Origin: Oxalobacteraceae sp. CFBP 13730
GTDB taxonomy: Bacteria; Pseudomonadota; Gammaproteobacteria; Burkholderiales; Burkholderiaceae_D
Assembly: GCA_014841835.1 (NCBI GenBank)
Contig: JACYUQ010000003.1
Span: 1 to 64,000 of the forward strand
DNA: 64,000 bases
Direction: 5' to 3'
The notes below the pieces were generated by a model. It saw only the letters and a program-made list of their open reading frames with translations, was not told the DNA's origin and searched no databases. A program made the translations under genes and the position numbers. Numbering within the stretch: the first letter of the stretch is position 1; every line of letters starts with the position of its first letter. Below, piece after piece: positions 8,581 through 17,090 of the stretch.

Positions 8581-9366
8581 ATGGAGCGCTCGATGATTTT
8601 CGCGCGATTGACCCAAGGCTGGCACGCCCTGCGCCACTGGCGCGAGCGCCAGTCCCTGAATGCCCACGTCCGCTTCGAGGACACGACCTTCAACCGGGCA
8701 TACCGGGATGCGGTGCATGGCAACGCCGGTCTGGTCTTGTGGCAGCACGATGGCGAACATGGCCAGTTCGCGTTGCAGTTGCGCGCGGCGCAGCACGACG
8801 AGCTGCAGAACGGGTTGACCCTGACGCTGCTCGCCAATGACGCCGTGTTGCATCGCCTGTCTTGGACCTGGGTCGAGGGTGCGCCGCTCGCCCTTGACGT
8901 GGCAAGCGTGCCGCTGGTGACCCATAACGCCGGCCTGTGGCGCGATGCCGGGCCGGCTTTCGATGCCTTCGAGCGCGCGTTCCCGAATAATTCGCCCAGC
9001 TTCTTCGCGTTTGCTGCCCTGCAGGGCGCGGCGCAGGCGCTGGGCATCGACCGTGTGCTGGCACTGCGCGCTACCGCGCACCCGGCCTATCAGGCTGACC
9101 AGCACGCGACCTTCGAGAGCGGCTACGACGGCTTCTGGCGCATTCTCGGCGGCGCCGAATACGATGCGCGCCACTACCAGATCACGCTGCCGTTCTACCT
9201 CAAGCCGCTGGCCGACATGCCATCGAAGCACCGCAAGCGCGCCGCCCAGCGCCGCGATCAGTGGCGCACAATCGGCGAGGCTGCGCGCACCACGCTGCTG
9301 CACCATATGGCGCCCGTCGCCACGACCGCGGCCGCGGCCAGAACACCCACCATCGCACAAGCCTGA
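8581..9366 (+). CDS. VirK/YbjX family (DUF535) protein
   Basis: A 261-residue protein of the VirK/YbjX family. Typical features are the central FAFAALQGAAQALG stretch, the YDGFWRILGG block and the closing PSKHRKRAAQRRD motif (about 212-226). Members have been linked to outer-membrane or virulence-protein stability in enterobacteria, but the biochemical role is unknown. No signal peptide is seen. An in-frame ATG at 8593 (MIFARL) is an equally possible start. It directly precedes the TPP riboswitch but reads toward it, with 58 bp between the stop and the element. Confidence 0.78.
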   Translation: MERSMIFARLTQGWHALRHWRERQSLNAHVRFEDTTFNRAYRDAVHGNAGLVLWQHDGEHGQFALQLRAAQHDELQNGLTLTLLANDAVLHRLSWTWVEGAPLALDVASVPLVTHNAGLWRDAGPAFDAFERAFPNNSPSFFAFAALQGAAQALGIDRVLALRATAHPAYQADQHATFESGYDGFWRILGGAEYDARHYQITLPFYLKPLADMPSKHRKRAAQRRDQWRTIGEAARTTLLHHMAPVATTAAAARTPTIAQA

Positions 9367-9424
9367 TCCCACCTCAACGCTTGCCAGATTCACCACGGCC
9401 ATCAAGCGTCGTGCTACACTCGCG

Positions 9425-9501
9425 CCTTCGCTAGGGGTCCTGGAACGTTGTTCCGGGTGAGACATACCCTTCGTACCTGATCTGGATAATGCCAGCGAAG
9501 G
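9425..9501 (+). promoter_or_regulatory. TPP riboswitch (THI element)
   Basis: A complete thiamine pyrophosphate riboswitch. The closing stem P1 pairs CCTTCGCT (9425-9432) with AGCGAAGG (9494-9501). In order it shows GGGGT (9434-9438), the optional hairpin GGAAC-GTT-GTTCC (9442-9454), the GTGAGA box (9457-9462, a variant of CTGAGA), ACCCTT (9466-9471), ACCTGATCTGGATAATGCC (9475-9493) and the closing strand. TPP binding normally lowers expression of the gene downstream. That gene is a TonB receptor starting at 9604. Confidence 0.95.
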
Positions 9502-9569
9502 AAAGCGCAAAGCAGCCCTCCCGTTCGTTTGCCCTTCCCCCACGTTGGCTCCGGCTTGATTTCAAAGCG

Positions 9570-9588
9570 GCGCGCCTCCGTAGCGCGC
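9570..9588 (+). promoter_or_regulatory. leader hairpin, possible riboswitch expression platform
   Basis: GCGCGC (9570-9575), a 7-base loop and GCGCGC (9583-9588) form a strong hairpin between the TPP aptamer and the receptor start codon at 9604. No U-run follows, so if it takes part in control it would act on translation or Rho access. This role is inference. Confidence 0.35.
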
Positions 9589-9603
9589 AAACACGAGCAC
9601 ACC

Positions 9604-11733
9604 ATGACCTTCACTCTGAAGCACCCTGTTCTTGCCTGCGCCATCGTGCAGGCCTTCGTTGTCACGCCTGCTGCATTTGCGCAGGACGCCATCCCCTCGG
9701 TCGTCGTCACCAGCAGCAAATGGATCGCGCTCGACCGCGCCAGCGTCGGCGGTTTCGCCGACACCCAGCTGCTCGACGCGCCGGCGTCGATTACCTCGAT
9801 CGGCCAGGGCCAGATGCAGGATCTGTCGATCCGCAGCGTCAGCGATGCGAGCCGCTACGACGCCTCGATCGGCGACGCCTACAACGCCATCGGCTACGCC
9901 GAACAGTTCTCGGTGCGCGGCTTCACGCTCGACAACGCGACCAGCTACCGCAAGGACATGATCGCGATCTCGGGCGACACGCAGATCCCGCTCGAGAACA
10001 AGGAGCGCATCGAAGTCCTGCGCGGCCTGGCCGGCCTGCAGGCCGGCGTCGCGGCACCGGGCGGCATGCTTAACTTCGTCACCAAACGCCCGACCAATGC
10101 ACCGCTGCGCTCGGCCACCGTCGAAGTGCGCGAACGCGGTACCGTGTACGGCGCGGTCGATCTTGGCGGGCGCTTTGCCGACCACCGTTTCGGCTACCGC
10201 ATCAACGCCGCTGCCGAAGACCTCAAATCGTATGTGCGCGGCGCCGACGGCAAGCGCCAGTTCATCTCGGCAGCCTTCGACTGGCAGATGTCGCCTGACG
10301 CGCTGCTCCAGATCGACGTCGACCACCAGCACAAGGAGCAAGTTACCGCCCCCGGCTACCAGCTGCTGCGCAACGAAGTCCTGCCCACCGGGATCTCGGC
10401 GAAAACGCTGCTCAACGACCAGCCATGGACGCGCCCCGTCGACACCGACAGCAGCAACCTTGGGCTGCGCTTCGAGTACCGCATCAGCGACACCTGGACT
10501 GCGACCGTCAACGCCAACAAGCACTGGTTCAAGCGCGACGACTTCACCGCCTTCCCGTACGGCTGCAGCAACGAGGGGGATGGCTACTATCCGGGCTACT
10601 GCTCGAACGGCGACTATGACGTGTATGACTTCCAGAGCACCGGCGAGCGCAAGACGCCATGGGGCGCGCAAGCGATGCTGCAGGGCCGTTTCGACACGGG
10701 CGCCGTGCGCCACGCACTGACGCTCGGCAGCGCCTACGCCGAACGCCACGACAGCTTCGGCGAATACGTCTACGACTACGTCGGCTCGAGCAATATCTGG
10801 CAGAACCAGATCGTGCCGCCGGTGGACAGCAGCCGCGTCACCGGCCCGGTGATGGAACGCCGCGCGACCGAAGAACGTTCGCTGTTCGTGCAGGACATCC
10901 TGACCTTGTCACCGGCCTGGACGCTGCACGCTGGCGTGCGCTACGTCCAGCTCAAGCTCGATGCGCTGGAAGAAATCGACCAGGCGCGCGTGAAGTCAAA
11001 AGACTCGTTCGCGCTGCCGAACGTGGCGCTGGTGTACGCGCCGGCGCCGGACTGGCGCGTGTACGGCTCGATCAGCCACGGCCTGCAATACGGCGGTATC
11101 GCGCCGATGGAGACGGTCAATCGGAACACGGTGCTCTCGCCAAGCCGCTCGAAGCAGTTCGAGTTTGGCGTCAAGCGCAATGTGAACGAACAGTTGGCAT
11201 TGTCGGGCGCCGTGTTTGAAATCACCCAGGGCCTCGAATACACGAACGCCGCCAACGTCTTCGTGCGCGCGGGCGAGCAGACGCACCGCGGCGTCGAACT
11301 GTCGGCGCAGGGCCGCGCCATGCCCGGCCTGAACTACAACCTGTCGCTGATGGCGCTTGATACGGACCAGAAGGACACGGGCGACGCCAGCACCGAAGGC
11401 AGGCGCGTGACCAATGTGCCAGAACTGCGCACGGCCGCCTGGGTCGAATACGTGGTGCCGCAGGTCGCGGGGCTCAAGCTCGATGCGCAGTGGCAGTATT
11501 CGGGCAACAAGGTGTTCGATCCGGCCAACCGGGTCAAGGTGCCGGGGTACCACGTGGCCGGGTTTGGCGCGTCGTACCTGCTGCGCGCGGGCGGTCTGAA
11601 CACGATCATCCGGGCACGGATGGACAATGCGTTTGACAAGTTTTACTGGCGTGACGTGACGCAGTCGCTGGGTGGGTACTTGCTGCCAGGGGCGCCGAGG
11701 ACGTTCAGGGTGTCGGCGCAGATTGATTTTTGA
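9604..11733 (+). CDS. TonB-dependent receptor under TPP control (thiamine uptake)
   Basis: A 709-residue outer-membrane receptor with a signal peptide (1-26, cleavage after AFA), a TonB-box-like segment (about 31-37), a plug (about 45-165: QFSVRGFTLDN, RIEVLRGLAGLQAG, GGMLNFVTKRP) and a barrel ending in F. By sequence it belongs to the siderophore-receptor branch (FhuE/FecA-like), but its leader contains a TPP riboswitch, so thiamine, TPP or a precursor such as HMP is the predicted cargo. Predicted thiamine TonB receptors of this kind are known from comparative genomics. The ATG at 9604 is chosen because upstream in-frame starts would translate the riboswitch leader. No thiamine biosynthesis or inner-membrane transporter gene is adjacent. 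Confidence 0.88.
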   Translation: MTFTLKHPVLACAIVQAFVVTPAAFAQDAIPSVVVTSSKWIALDRASVGGFADTQLLDAPASITSIGQGQMQDLSIRSVSDASRYDASIGDAYNAIGYAEQFSVRGFTLDNATSYRKDMIAISGDTQIPLENKERIEVLRGLAGLQAGVAAPGGMLNFVTKRPTNAPLRSATVEVRERGTVYGAVDLGGRFADHRFGYRINAAAEDLKSYVRGADGKRQFISAAFDWQMSPDALLQIDVDHQHKEQVTAPGYQLLRNEVLPTGISAKTLLNDQPWTRPVDTDSSNLGLRFEYRISDTWTATVNANKHWFKRDDFTAFPYGCSNEGDGYYPGYCSNGDYDVYDFQSTGERKTPWGAQAMLQGRFDTGAVRHALTLGSAYAERHDSFGEYVYDYVGSSNIWQNQIVPPVDSSRVTGPVMERRATEERSLFVQDILTLSPAWTLHAGVRYVQLKLDALEEIDQARVKSKDSFALPNVALVYAPAPDWRVYGSISHGLQYGGIAPMETVNRNTVLSPSRSKQFEFGVKRNVNEQLALSGAVFEITQGLEYTNAANVFVRAGEQTHRGVELSAQGRAMPGLNYNLSLMALDTDQKDTGDASTEGRRVTNVPELRTAAWVEYVVPQVAGLKLDAQWQYSGNKVFDPANRVKVPGYHVAGFGASYLLRAGGLNTIIRARMDNAFDKFYWRDVTQSLGGYLLPGAPRTFRVSAQIDF

Positions 11734-11823
11734 TGGTCAGGAATCGATCACCGCTTATTTGACGGCCAGCGCGGTTGCTTTTTGGCGCTTCCGCGTTGGG
11801 AAATAACTTGCGTTGAGAAAAAG

Positions 11824-11855
11824 AAGCCCTGGAAAACTCGCGTATTCCAGGGCTT
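11824..11855 (-). terminator. Rho-independent terminator, minus strand
   Basis: AAGCCCTGGAA (11824-11834) and TTCCAGGGCTT (11845-11855) form an 11-bp perfect stem with a 10-base loop. On the minus strand it is followed by TCTTTTTCTC, so it terminates transcription coming from the small gene at 12055-12354. The whole gap 11734-12054 holds no other gene I can support. Confidence 0.8.
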
Positions 11856-12054
11856 GCTGCCGACTAACAATAAAGTCGGCCACAAGTCCTTCTATCTGAC
11901 AGAATAATCACAGCACGCTGTCCTTGCAAACAGTGTTTGCCACGCCGCGCCGGTCGTGCACCTGTCGCTTTCAACAATAGAGTTGGCCACAGCCCGCAGG
12001 GTATGCATGTTTGCGACGGTCGCTTCGACCCAAATCATATACGGACCTTGGCCG

Positions 12055-12354
12055 CTACGGGTACCAGACGAGCGAGCTTCCTTCGGCGAATGCACCTTCG
12101 TAGTGTCGTCGGAAAGCTGCCATGTTTGGATCATTCATGCTCTCAACATCAATTTTCCGCCCTTCGCCCAACTCAACTTCCAAAAACCCGAATAACTCGA
12201 CTTCGCATTTGGCGGCATTGAGATCTGGGACACTGTCGCTCTGCGCGAGGAACAGAATGAAACGATGGGTGCTACCTACTATTGGACTAGCCCAGTCAAA
12301 ACTTGTTTTTCCTGTGAAACGACCTGAGCCGGGGTACAAAATAACCGTCTTCAA
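12055..12354 (-). CDS. small hypothetical protein, TTG start
   Basis: A 99-residue protein beginning MKTVILYPGSGRFTG and ending EGSSLVWYP. It starts with TTG, justified by a strong GGAGGAG ribosome site 6 bases upstream (in the complement of 12360-12368). No signal peptide or membrane segment. The sequence reads as a compact alpha/beta protein; I recall similar short stand-alone proteins but no function. Base composition is lower in GC than its neighbours. Its transcript probably ends at the stem at 11824-11855. Confidence 0.6.
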   Translation of the reverse strand: MKTVILYPGSGRFTGKTSFDWASPIVGSTHRFILFLAQSDSVPDLNAAKCEVELFGFLEVELGEGRKIDVESMNDPNMAAFRRHYEGAFAEGSSLVWYP

Positions 12355-12500
12355 AGGTTACTCCTCCGTTTGGTTGCCAGACTATGTTGGAAAATTGAGG
12401 GCCTTCACTCGTTCGCTGCCGGGAGGTTGCAGAAAGTCGGCAAAGCTCAGTGTAATCGGCTGTTGTCCGCCGAGCAACCAGACGGTTTTGTCAGGCGCTT

Positions 12501-13469
12501 TTAATCCGACAACTCCAGCAACTTGCCCAAACAACGCCGCTCAAACCCATTCAACCCCTGCATCACCAGCGGATCATCATCACCGATCACACCGGCGTCC
12601 AGCAGCAGGCGCAACGTCGCAATCCGGTCACCCAGTGCCAGCGCCTGCGCCGGATGCGAACCCTCCGGCGCATGTGCATGCGCGATCGCCTTGACGACAT
12701 CCGGCGGAAAATCCCAGTGACTGGCAATCACCGCCGACAGCTCGCGGCTGGCGGCAAAGAACGCGATGCCGAATTCGCCGGAACCCGGTACCTTGCCTTC
12801 GCAGACGCGGTCGGCCACCTGGAACGCCACCTGCAATCCCAGGTTGTGCATCAGGCCCGCGAGATAGGACTCGAACACGCCGGCCGAGAGCCCCGGCGCC
12901 ATGACGCTGGCAGCGAATGCGCAGCGTTCGGCATGCTTCCAGACGACTGGGGCCACCTTGCGCGCCACGCCCTGCGTCGTCACGCGCAGCAGCGGGCGAA
13001 ACGCAATGCGCGCGAGCAGCATGCGCAGGCCGTTCAGACCGAGCATCGTGACGGCGCCTTCCAGCGTTTCGATGGGCGTCACCGGGCGGTAATAGGCGCT
13101 GTTCGCTTCGCGGATGACCTCGGCGACCAGCACCAGATCGCGCCCGACCTGGGCCGACAATGCGCCCGTCGAGATGTTCTCGTCCGACAGCGCGGTCAAG
13201 AGCTGCGAGATCAGTTCGGGGATGCGTGGCACGAGGCCGGAAGCACAGACAGGATCGGCAGCGAGCGAGCGCACTTCGTCCAGGATCTGCGCCTCCTGTT
13301 CGGGCGACGCCGCGCAGCGGCTACTGGCCGTCAGCCAGCGGTAATAAGTGGCATGAACCTCGGTCGCCATGGCTTGACTGTCTTCGCCTGTCAGTGGTGC
13401 GCCGACGGCTGCGGGCACGACGGTTTCTTTCTCCGCGCCGCCCAGCAAGCGACCAATCCAATTTTTCAT
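12501..13469 (-). CDS. HDOD domain protein (copy 1)
   Basis: A 322-residue protein with a short N-terminal linker and an HDOD domain (about 85-290). Shared landmarks are LVPRIPEL, VAEVIREANSAYYRP, LGLNGLRMLLARIAFRP and FESYLAGLMHNLGL. HDOD proteins are HD-superfamily relatives, usually without catalytic metal sites, that act in signalling and stress output. The start MKNWIGRLLGG at 13469 is preferred because the paralogue at 18400-19362 starts in the same way (MKKWIDRMLGA). No partner domain is fused. It stands alone on its strand. Confidence 0.83.
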   Translation of the reverse strand: MKNWIGRLLGGAEKETVVPAAVGAPLTGEDSQAMATEVHATYYRWLTASSRCAASPEQEAQILDEVRSLAADPVCASGLVPRIPELISQLLTALSDENISTGALSAQVGRDLVLVAEVIREANSAYYRPVTPIETLEGAVTMLGLNGLRMLLARIAFRPLLRVTTQGVARKVAPVVWKHAERCAFAASVMAPGLSAGVFESYLAGLMHNLGLQVAFQVADRVCEGKVPGSGEFGIAFFAASRELSAVIASHWDFPPDVVKAIAHAHAPEGSHPAQALALGDRIATLRLLLDAGVIGDDDPLVMQGLNGFERRCLGKLLELSD

Positions 13470-13640
13470 CGCGTTCCGCCCCGTGTTCAGAAAGTGGCAT
13501 ATTGTAATGCCACAAAGAAACAAATAGTCAGGTCGAGCGAACTATTTGCCGCCGATCGGCCGTGTCTTTGCATAACGGCGCAGCGCTAAACGTACGCATG
13601 ACGGGAATCAATGAGACGGCATGCATGCCGCAAGCATCAT

Positions 13641-14165
13641 TCAGGGCGCCGCGAGCAGCTGTTCCACTTGCGCCATGCGCTGCGGCAGGTCGCCTGCCAG
13701 GATGGTGTAGGCGATGCCGCGCGCGGTGAGCGTCTCGAGCAGCATCCGGTGCACCATCTGGCGCACCTCCTCCGATTCGCGCTGCAGGCCGTCCGGCTCC
13801 CACGGGCCGTCGGGCGCCGTCACCAATGTGACGGTGTAGGCATGGCGCGCGGCGAGCTGCGCCAGTTGCGCATCCACCCTGCCCCAGTACACCTGGCTGT
13901 ACAACGCCGTCATCAGGGCCGTCGTGTCACAGAACAGGTAGCGCCGCGCGACACGGGCTGCTGCATCTTCGCGTGCCAGTTGCGTGCGCGCGATGCCGAA
14001 CTGGTCGTCCTCGCGCGGCACGCGGGCTTGAACCTCGACGAATTCGCGCAGGTATTCCGGCACCCAGACCGTGTCATAGCGGCGTGCCAGCGCTTCGGAC
14101 AGCGTGGACTTGCCCGACGATTCGGCGCCCAGGATCGCAATCCGGGCCACACCGGCAACGGGCAT
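13641..14165 (-). CDS. NadR-type ribosylnicotinamide kinase-like ATPase
   Basis: A 174-residue single-domain P-loop kinase with Walker A GAESSGKST (13-21) and a Walker B-like LFCDTTA (about 83-89). Length and motifs match the C-terminal ribosylnicotinamide kinase domain of NadR, without its regulator or adenylyltransferase parts. It would phosphorylate imported nicotinamide riboside to NMN in the cytoplasm. It follows pnuC with only 2 bases between stop and start, so the two are co-transcribed and form an uptake-and-trapping pair. The ATG at 14165 is the start that leaves the P-loop in its usual place. Confidence 0.82.
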   Translation of the reverse strand: MPVAGVARIAILGAESSGKSTLSEALARRYDTVWVPEYLREFVEVQARVPREDDQFGIARTQLAREDAAARVARRYLFCDTTALMTALYSQVYWGRVDAQLAQLAARHAYTVTLVTAPDGPWEPDGLQRESEEVRQMVHRMLLETLTARGIAYTILAGDLPQRMAQVEQLLAAP

Positions 14166-14167
14166 TT

Positions 14168-14761
14168 TCACGCCCGCTGCTCCACATGCGCAGACCAGGC
14201 ACGCAGGCCAGCGATGGCCAGCAGCACGAATACGGCATACAGCACGGCCGTGAGCATCAGGCCCTTGTAGACGTACAGGCCGACATACAGGATGTCGACC
14301 GCGATCCAGATGTGCCAGTTCTCGAGCTTCTTGCGTGCCAGGAGCAGTTGCCCCATCAGGCTGCCGGCAGTGAGGAAGCCATCGGCGTGCGGGACGTCGG
14401 TGTCGGTGAAATGATCGAGGAAGGTCGAGAGCAGCACGAAGCCGGCAAACCAGGCGACTAGCACCCAGGCGCGGGTGCCGGGATTGAGGCGCTTGACGAC
14501 CAGCGGCCCGTTGTCGGCGCCGCGCAGCCACATGCTCCAGCCCCAGATCGATGCGATGATGAACACGAACTGCAGCCCCATGTCGCCATACAGCCGCGCG
14601 TCGAAGAACACCACCGCGTAGGTGGCGGACGATGCGATCGAGAACAGCCAGGCCCAGTGTTTCTGGCGGATGTTGAGCACGACGGTGATGACGGCCAGCA
14701 CGAACGAGATCAGTTCGAGTGGCGACGTCACCAGGCCGGCAAGGACAAGGGGTTCGTTCAT
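14168..14761 (-). CDS. pnuC: nicotinamide riboside transporter PnuC
   Basis: A 197-residue inner-membrane protein with about seven hydrophobic segments. The PnuC signature is clear: KHWAWLFSIASSATYAVVF (about 34-52), YGDMGLQ and IWGWSMW, then ENWHIWIAVDILYVGLYVYKG split over two helices near the C-terminus. It facilitates diffusion of nicotinamide riboside, which is trapped by the kinase encoded directly downstream. It starts 15 bp after the S46 peptidase stop codon on the same strand and may share its transcript. No NAD-sensing riboswitch is visible before it. Confidence 0.9.
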   Translation of the reverse strand: MNEPLVLAGLVTSPLELISFVLAVITVVLNIRQKHWAWLFSIASSATYAVVFFDARLYGDMGLQFVFIIASIWGWSMWLRGADNGPLVVKRLNPGTRAWVLVAWFAGFVLLSTFLDHFTDTDVPHADGFLTAGSLMGQLLLARKKLENWHIWIAVDILYVGLYVYKGLMLTAVLYAVFVLLAIAGLRAWSAHVEQRA

Positions 14762-14776
14762 GCGGACGTACCCGGA

Positions 14777-16915
14777 TTACTTCTTCGGATACTTGATCGT
14801 CATTTCCTTGAGCAGGTTATCGGCATGATCGACCTCCTTCATCACCCACAGCATGTAGCGGATATCCACGTGGATCGCGCGCGTGATGGCGGTATCGAAA
14901 TACCAGTCCTTGGTGATCGATTCATAGGTCGAATCGAAGTTCAGGCCCACCAGCTCGCCCCGCCCGTTCATCACGGCCGACCCCGAATTGCCGCCCGTGG
15001 TATCGGCGCTCGACAGGAAGTTGACCGGCACGGTGCCCAGCGCCTTGTCCTTGAACACGCCGTAGCGCTTGCCCTGGATGGCTTGCTTGAGCGCGGCCGG
15101 GACGATGAACGGGTCCTTGTCGGTTTCTTTTTCAAGAATGCCTTCGACGGTCGTAAACGGCCCTTTCAGCAGGCCATCGCGCGGCGCGTATGGCGACACC
15201 GTGCCATAGGTCACGCGCAGCGTCGAGTTGGCATCCGGGTAGACCGGCTTGCCCTGCGACGTCTTGAATGCGATCACGGCCGCCATGTATTGCGGGATCA
15301 CGCGTTCCAGGTTGCCGTCGATCTCATTGCGCTGATTTTCCAGCGCCATGCCGGCGTCGTGCAGGCGCACGGCCAGCGCGATGAAGGGGTCGTTCGAGGC
15401 GCGGAAGGCCTGCGGGTCCTTGCCGATCCAGGCCAGGCGCCTGGCGGTGTCGGCCAGCTCGCTGCTGCGGTACAGCGCCGGCAGCGCCGCTTCGGTTGGC
15501 AGCAGCGCGTCGATGCCTTGCGGGCGCACGGCGCCGTCGATGCGCGCGTAGCGGCCCAGCGCGGCCTTGTAGCGCGCTTCGTCCACGCTTGGCACGAACG
15601 ATTGCTCGAGCCGCGTCAGGCGCGCCTTGATGAACGACAGGTCGCGTTCCTGGTAGCCGCCTTCGCGTTCTGCGTCCGGCTTCTGGCGCTCCAAGGCCAG
15701 CCGATACAGCGTGCGCGCGCTCTTGAGCAGGTCGCTGTGGGTCGCCTCGTTCCAGGCGGCTTCCTGGCGTTGCAGCGCCATGTCCTTCGCAATCACGGCG
15801 TCCAGTTCGGTCAACAGATTCTTGTTGGCGCCGGCGTGGGCTTGCTGCCAGGTGCGGAACTCGGCGTCCTGCACGTCCTTGATGGCGGCGATGTCCTTGC
15901 GCGCGAAGCCGTCCATCAGGCCCTGCGTCTTTTTCAGCACATTGTTCAGGCTCTTGGCCACGCTCGCGTAGCGCACGTCCCAGGCCGGATTGCCCTGGGT
16001 TGCGGCGGCGATGGTGGCCAGGTCGGCCGTGATCGTGGCTGCCTTGGCCGGGAAATCGACGTCACGCGCGAAGCGGATCTCGCTTGGCAGCTTGTAGCGG
16101 CTGGTGCGGCCCGGATAGCCGGCCAGCAGGATCGGATCGCCGTTCTTCAGGCCCTCGGCCGACACCACCAGGAAATCCTTCGAGCGGTATGGCACGTTGT
16201 CCGGCGACGGGTCGGCCGGGCGGCCGTCCTTGCCGACGTAGGCGCGCAGGAACGAATAATCGCCTGTCTGGCGCGGCCACTCGTAGTTGTCGATGTCGCC
16301 GCCGAAGTTGCCGATGCGGTCGGACGGCGCGTGCACCAGGCGCACGTCGCGGATCATCAGCTGCTTGATGCGGTAATACTCCAGGCCGCGGTGAAACGCC
16401 GGCACCGAGCAGCGCGTCGATTTGTCGGTCTCGCATTCGGCGATCAAGGCTTTCACGCGCGCGGCCACCAGCGCATGGCGCTCGCTGCCCGACAGCGTGG
16501 GGCTCAAACCATCCAGCACGCGCTTGGTAACGTTCTCGACCTTTTCGGTCACGTAGATCAGCGTGCTCGGGCCGCCCGGCAGCTCTTCGGCACGGGTCTT
16601 GGCCAAAAAGCCATTGACGATGTAGTTCTGTTCCGGGGTCGAATTGCGCTGGATCGCGCCGTAGGCGCAGTGGTGGTTCGTGACCACCAGGCCATCGGGC
16701 GAGACGAACGACGCCGAGCAGCCACCGAGCGACACCATCGCGCTCATCGGATGCTTGCTCAGGTCGGCCAGCTTCGCGGCCGGCATCGTGATGCCGATGC
16801 GCTTGAGTTCGGACGAGAGCTGCGGCAGCTGGTGCGGTTGCCACTGGCCTTCGTCGGCAAAGGCGGCGGTCGCGGCGCCCAGGAGGGCGACAGGCAGGAA
16901 AATCGATTTGAACAA
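14777..16915 (-). CDS. S46 family dipeptidyl peptidase (DPP7/DPP11 type)
   Basis: A 712-residue serine exopeptidase of family S46 that removes dipeptides from peptide N-termini, probably in the periplasm. Signal peptide 1-20 (cleavage after AFA). The catalytic elements are TNHHCAYG (79-86), NYEWPRQTGDYSF with Asp219, and GGNSGSA with Ser644. The residue in the place that separates DPP7 (Gly) from DPP11 (Arg or Ser) is Ser662, in NFDSTYE. Known work links Ser or Arg there to preference for Asp/Glu at P1, so a DPP11-like specificity is predicted. Full length for the family (about 700-720). pnuC follows closely. Confidence 0.92.
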   Translation of the reverse strand: MFKSIFLPVALLGAATAAFADEGQWQPHQLPQLSSELKRIGITMPAAKLADLSKHPMSAMVSLGGCSASFVSPDGLVVTNHHCAYGAIQRNSTPEQNYIVNGFLAKTRAEELPGGPSTLIYVTEKVENVTKRVLDGLSPTLSGSERHALVAARVKALIAECETDKSTRCSVPAFHRGLEYYRIKQLMIRDVRLVHAPSDRIGNFGGDIDNYEWPRQTGDYSFLRAYVGKDGRPADPSPDNVPYRSKDFLVVSAEGLKNGDPILLAGYPGRTSRYKLPSEIRFARDVDFPAKAATITADLATIAAATQGNPAWDVRYASVAKSLNNVLKKTQGLMDGFARKDIAAIKDVQDAEFRTWQQAHAGANKNLLTELDAVIAKDMALQRQEAAWNEATHSDLLKSARTLYRLALERQKPDAEREGGYQERDLSFIKARLTRLEQSFVPSVDEARYKAALGRYARIDGAVRPQGIDALLPTEAALPALYRSSELADTARRLAWIGKDPQAFRASNDPFIALAVRLHDAGMALENQRNEIDGNLERVIPQYMAAVIAFKTSQGKPVYPDANSTLRVTYGTVSPYAPRDGLLKGPFTTVEGILEKETDKDPFIVPAALKQAIQGKRYGVFKDKALGTVPVNFLSSADTTGGNSGSAVMNGRGELVGLNFDSTYESITKDWYFDTAITRAIHVDIRYMLWVMKEVDHADNLLKEMTIKYPKK

Positions 16916-17090
16916 GACAACACCCTGGATGAAAAAAGCAATGCGGGAGTATATCGCCGTTGTATCCCGGCCGTGTCGATTTATGGCGATGCGACCGCCG
17001 CACCGGCCGCGTCAACACCCGGTCATATTGGTCTGGCAGGATGTAATATTGTCGTTTTGCAAGACAGGCATCCAGGGAAGGCATGCAAAC

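Noticed and set aside
11892..12134. Minus-strand frame of 80 codons overlapping the TTG-start gene
   Set aside because: It overlaps a better-supported gene in another frame and has no ribosome site; a frameshifted continuation was considered, but the upstream protein ends naturally at VWYP.
14762..14776. NAD-sensing riboswitch before pnuC
   Set aside because: Only 15 bp separate pnuC from the preceding gene, so there is no room for one.
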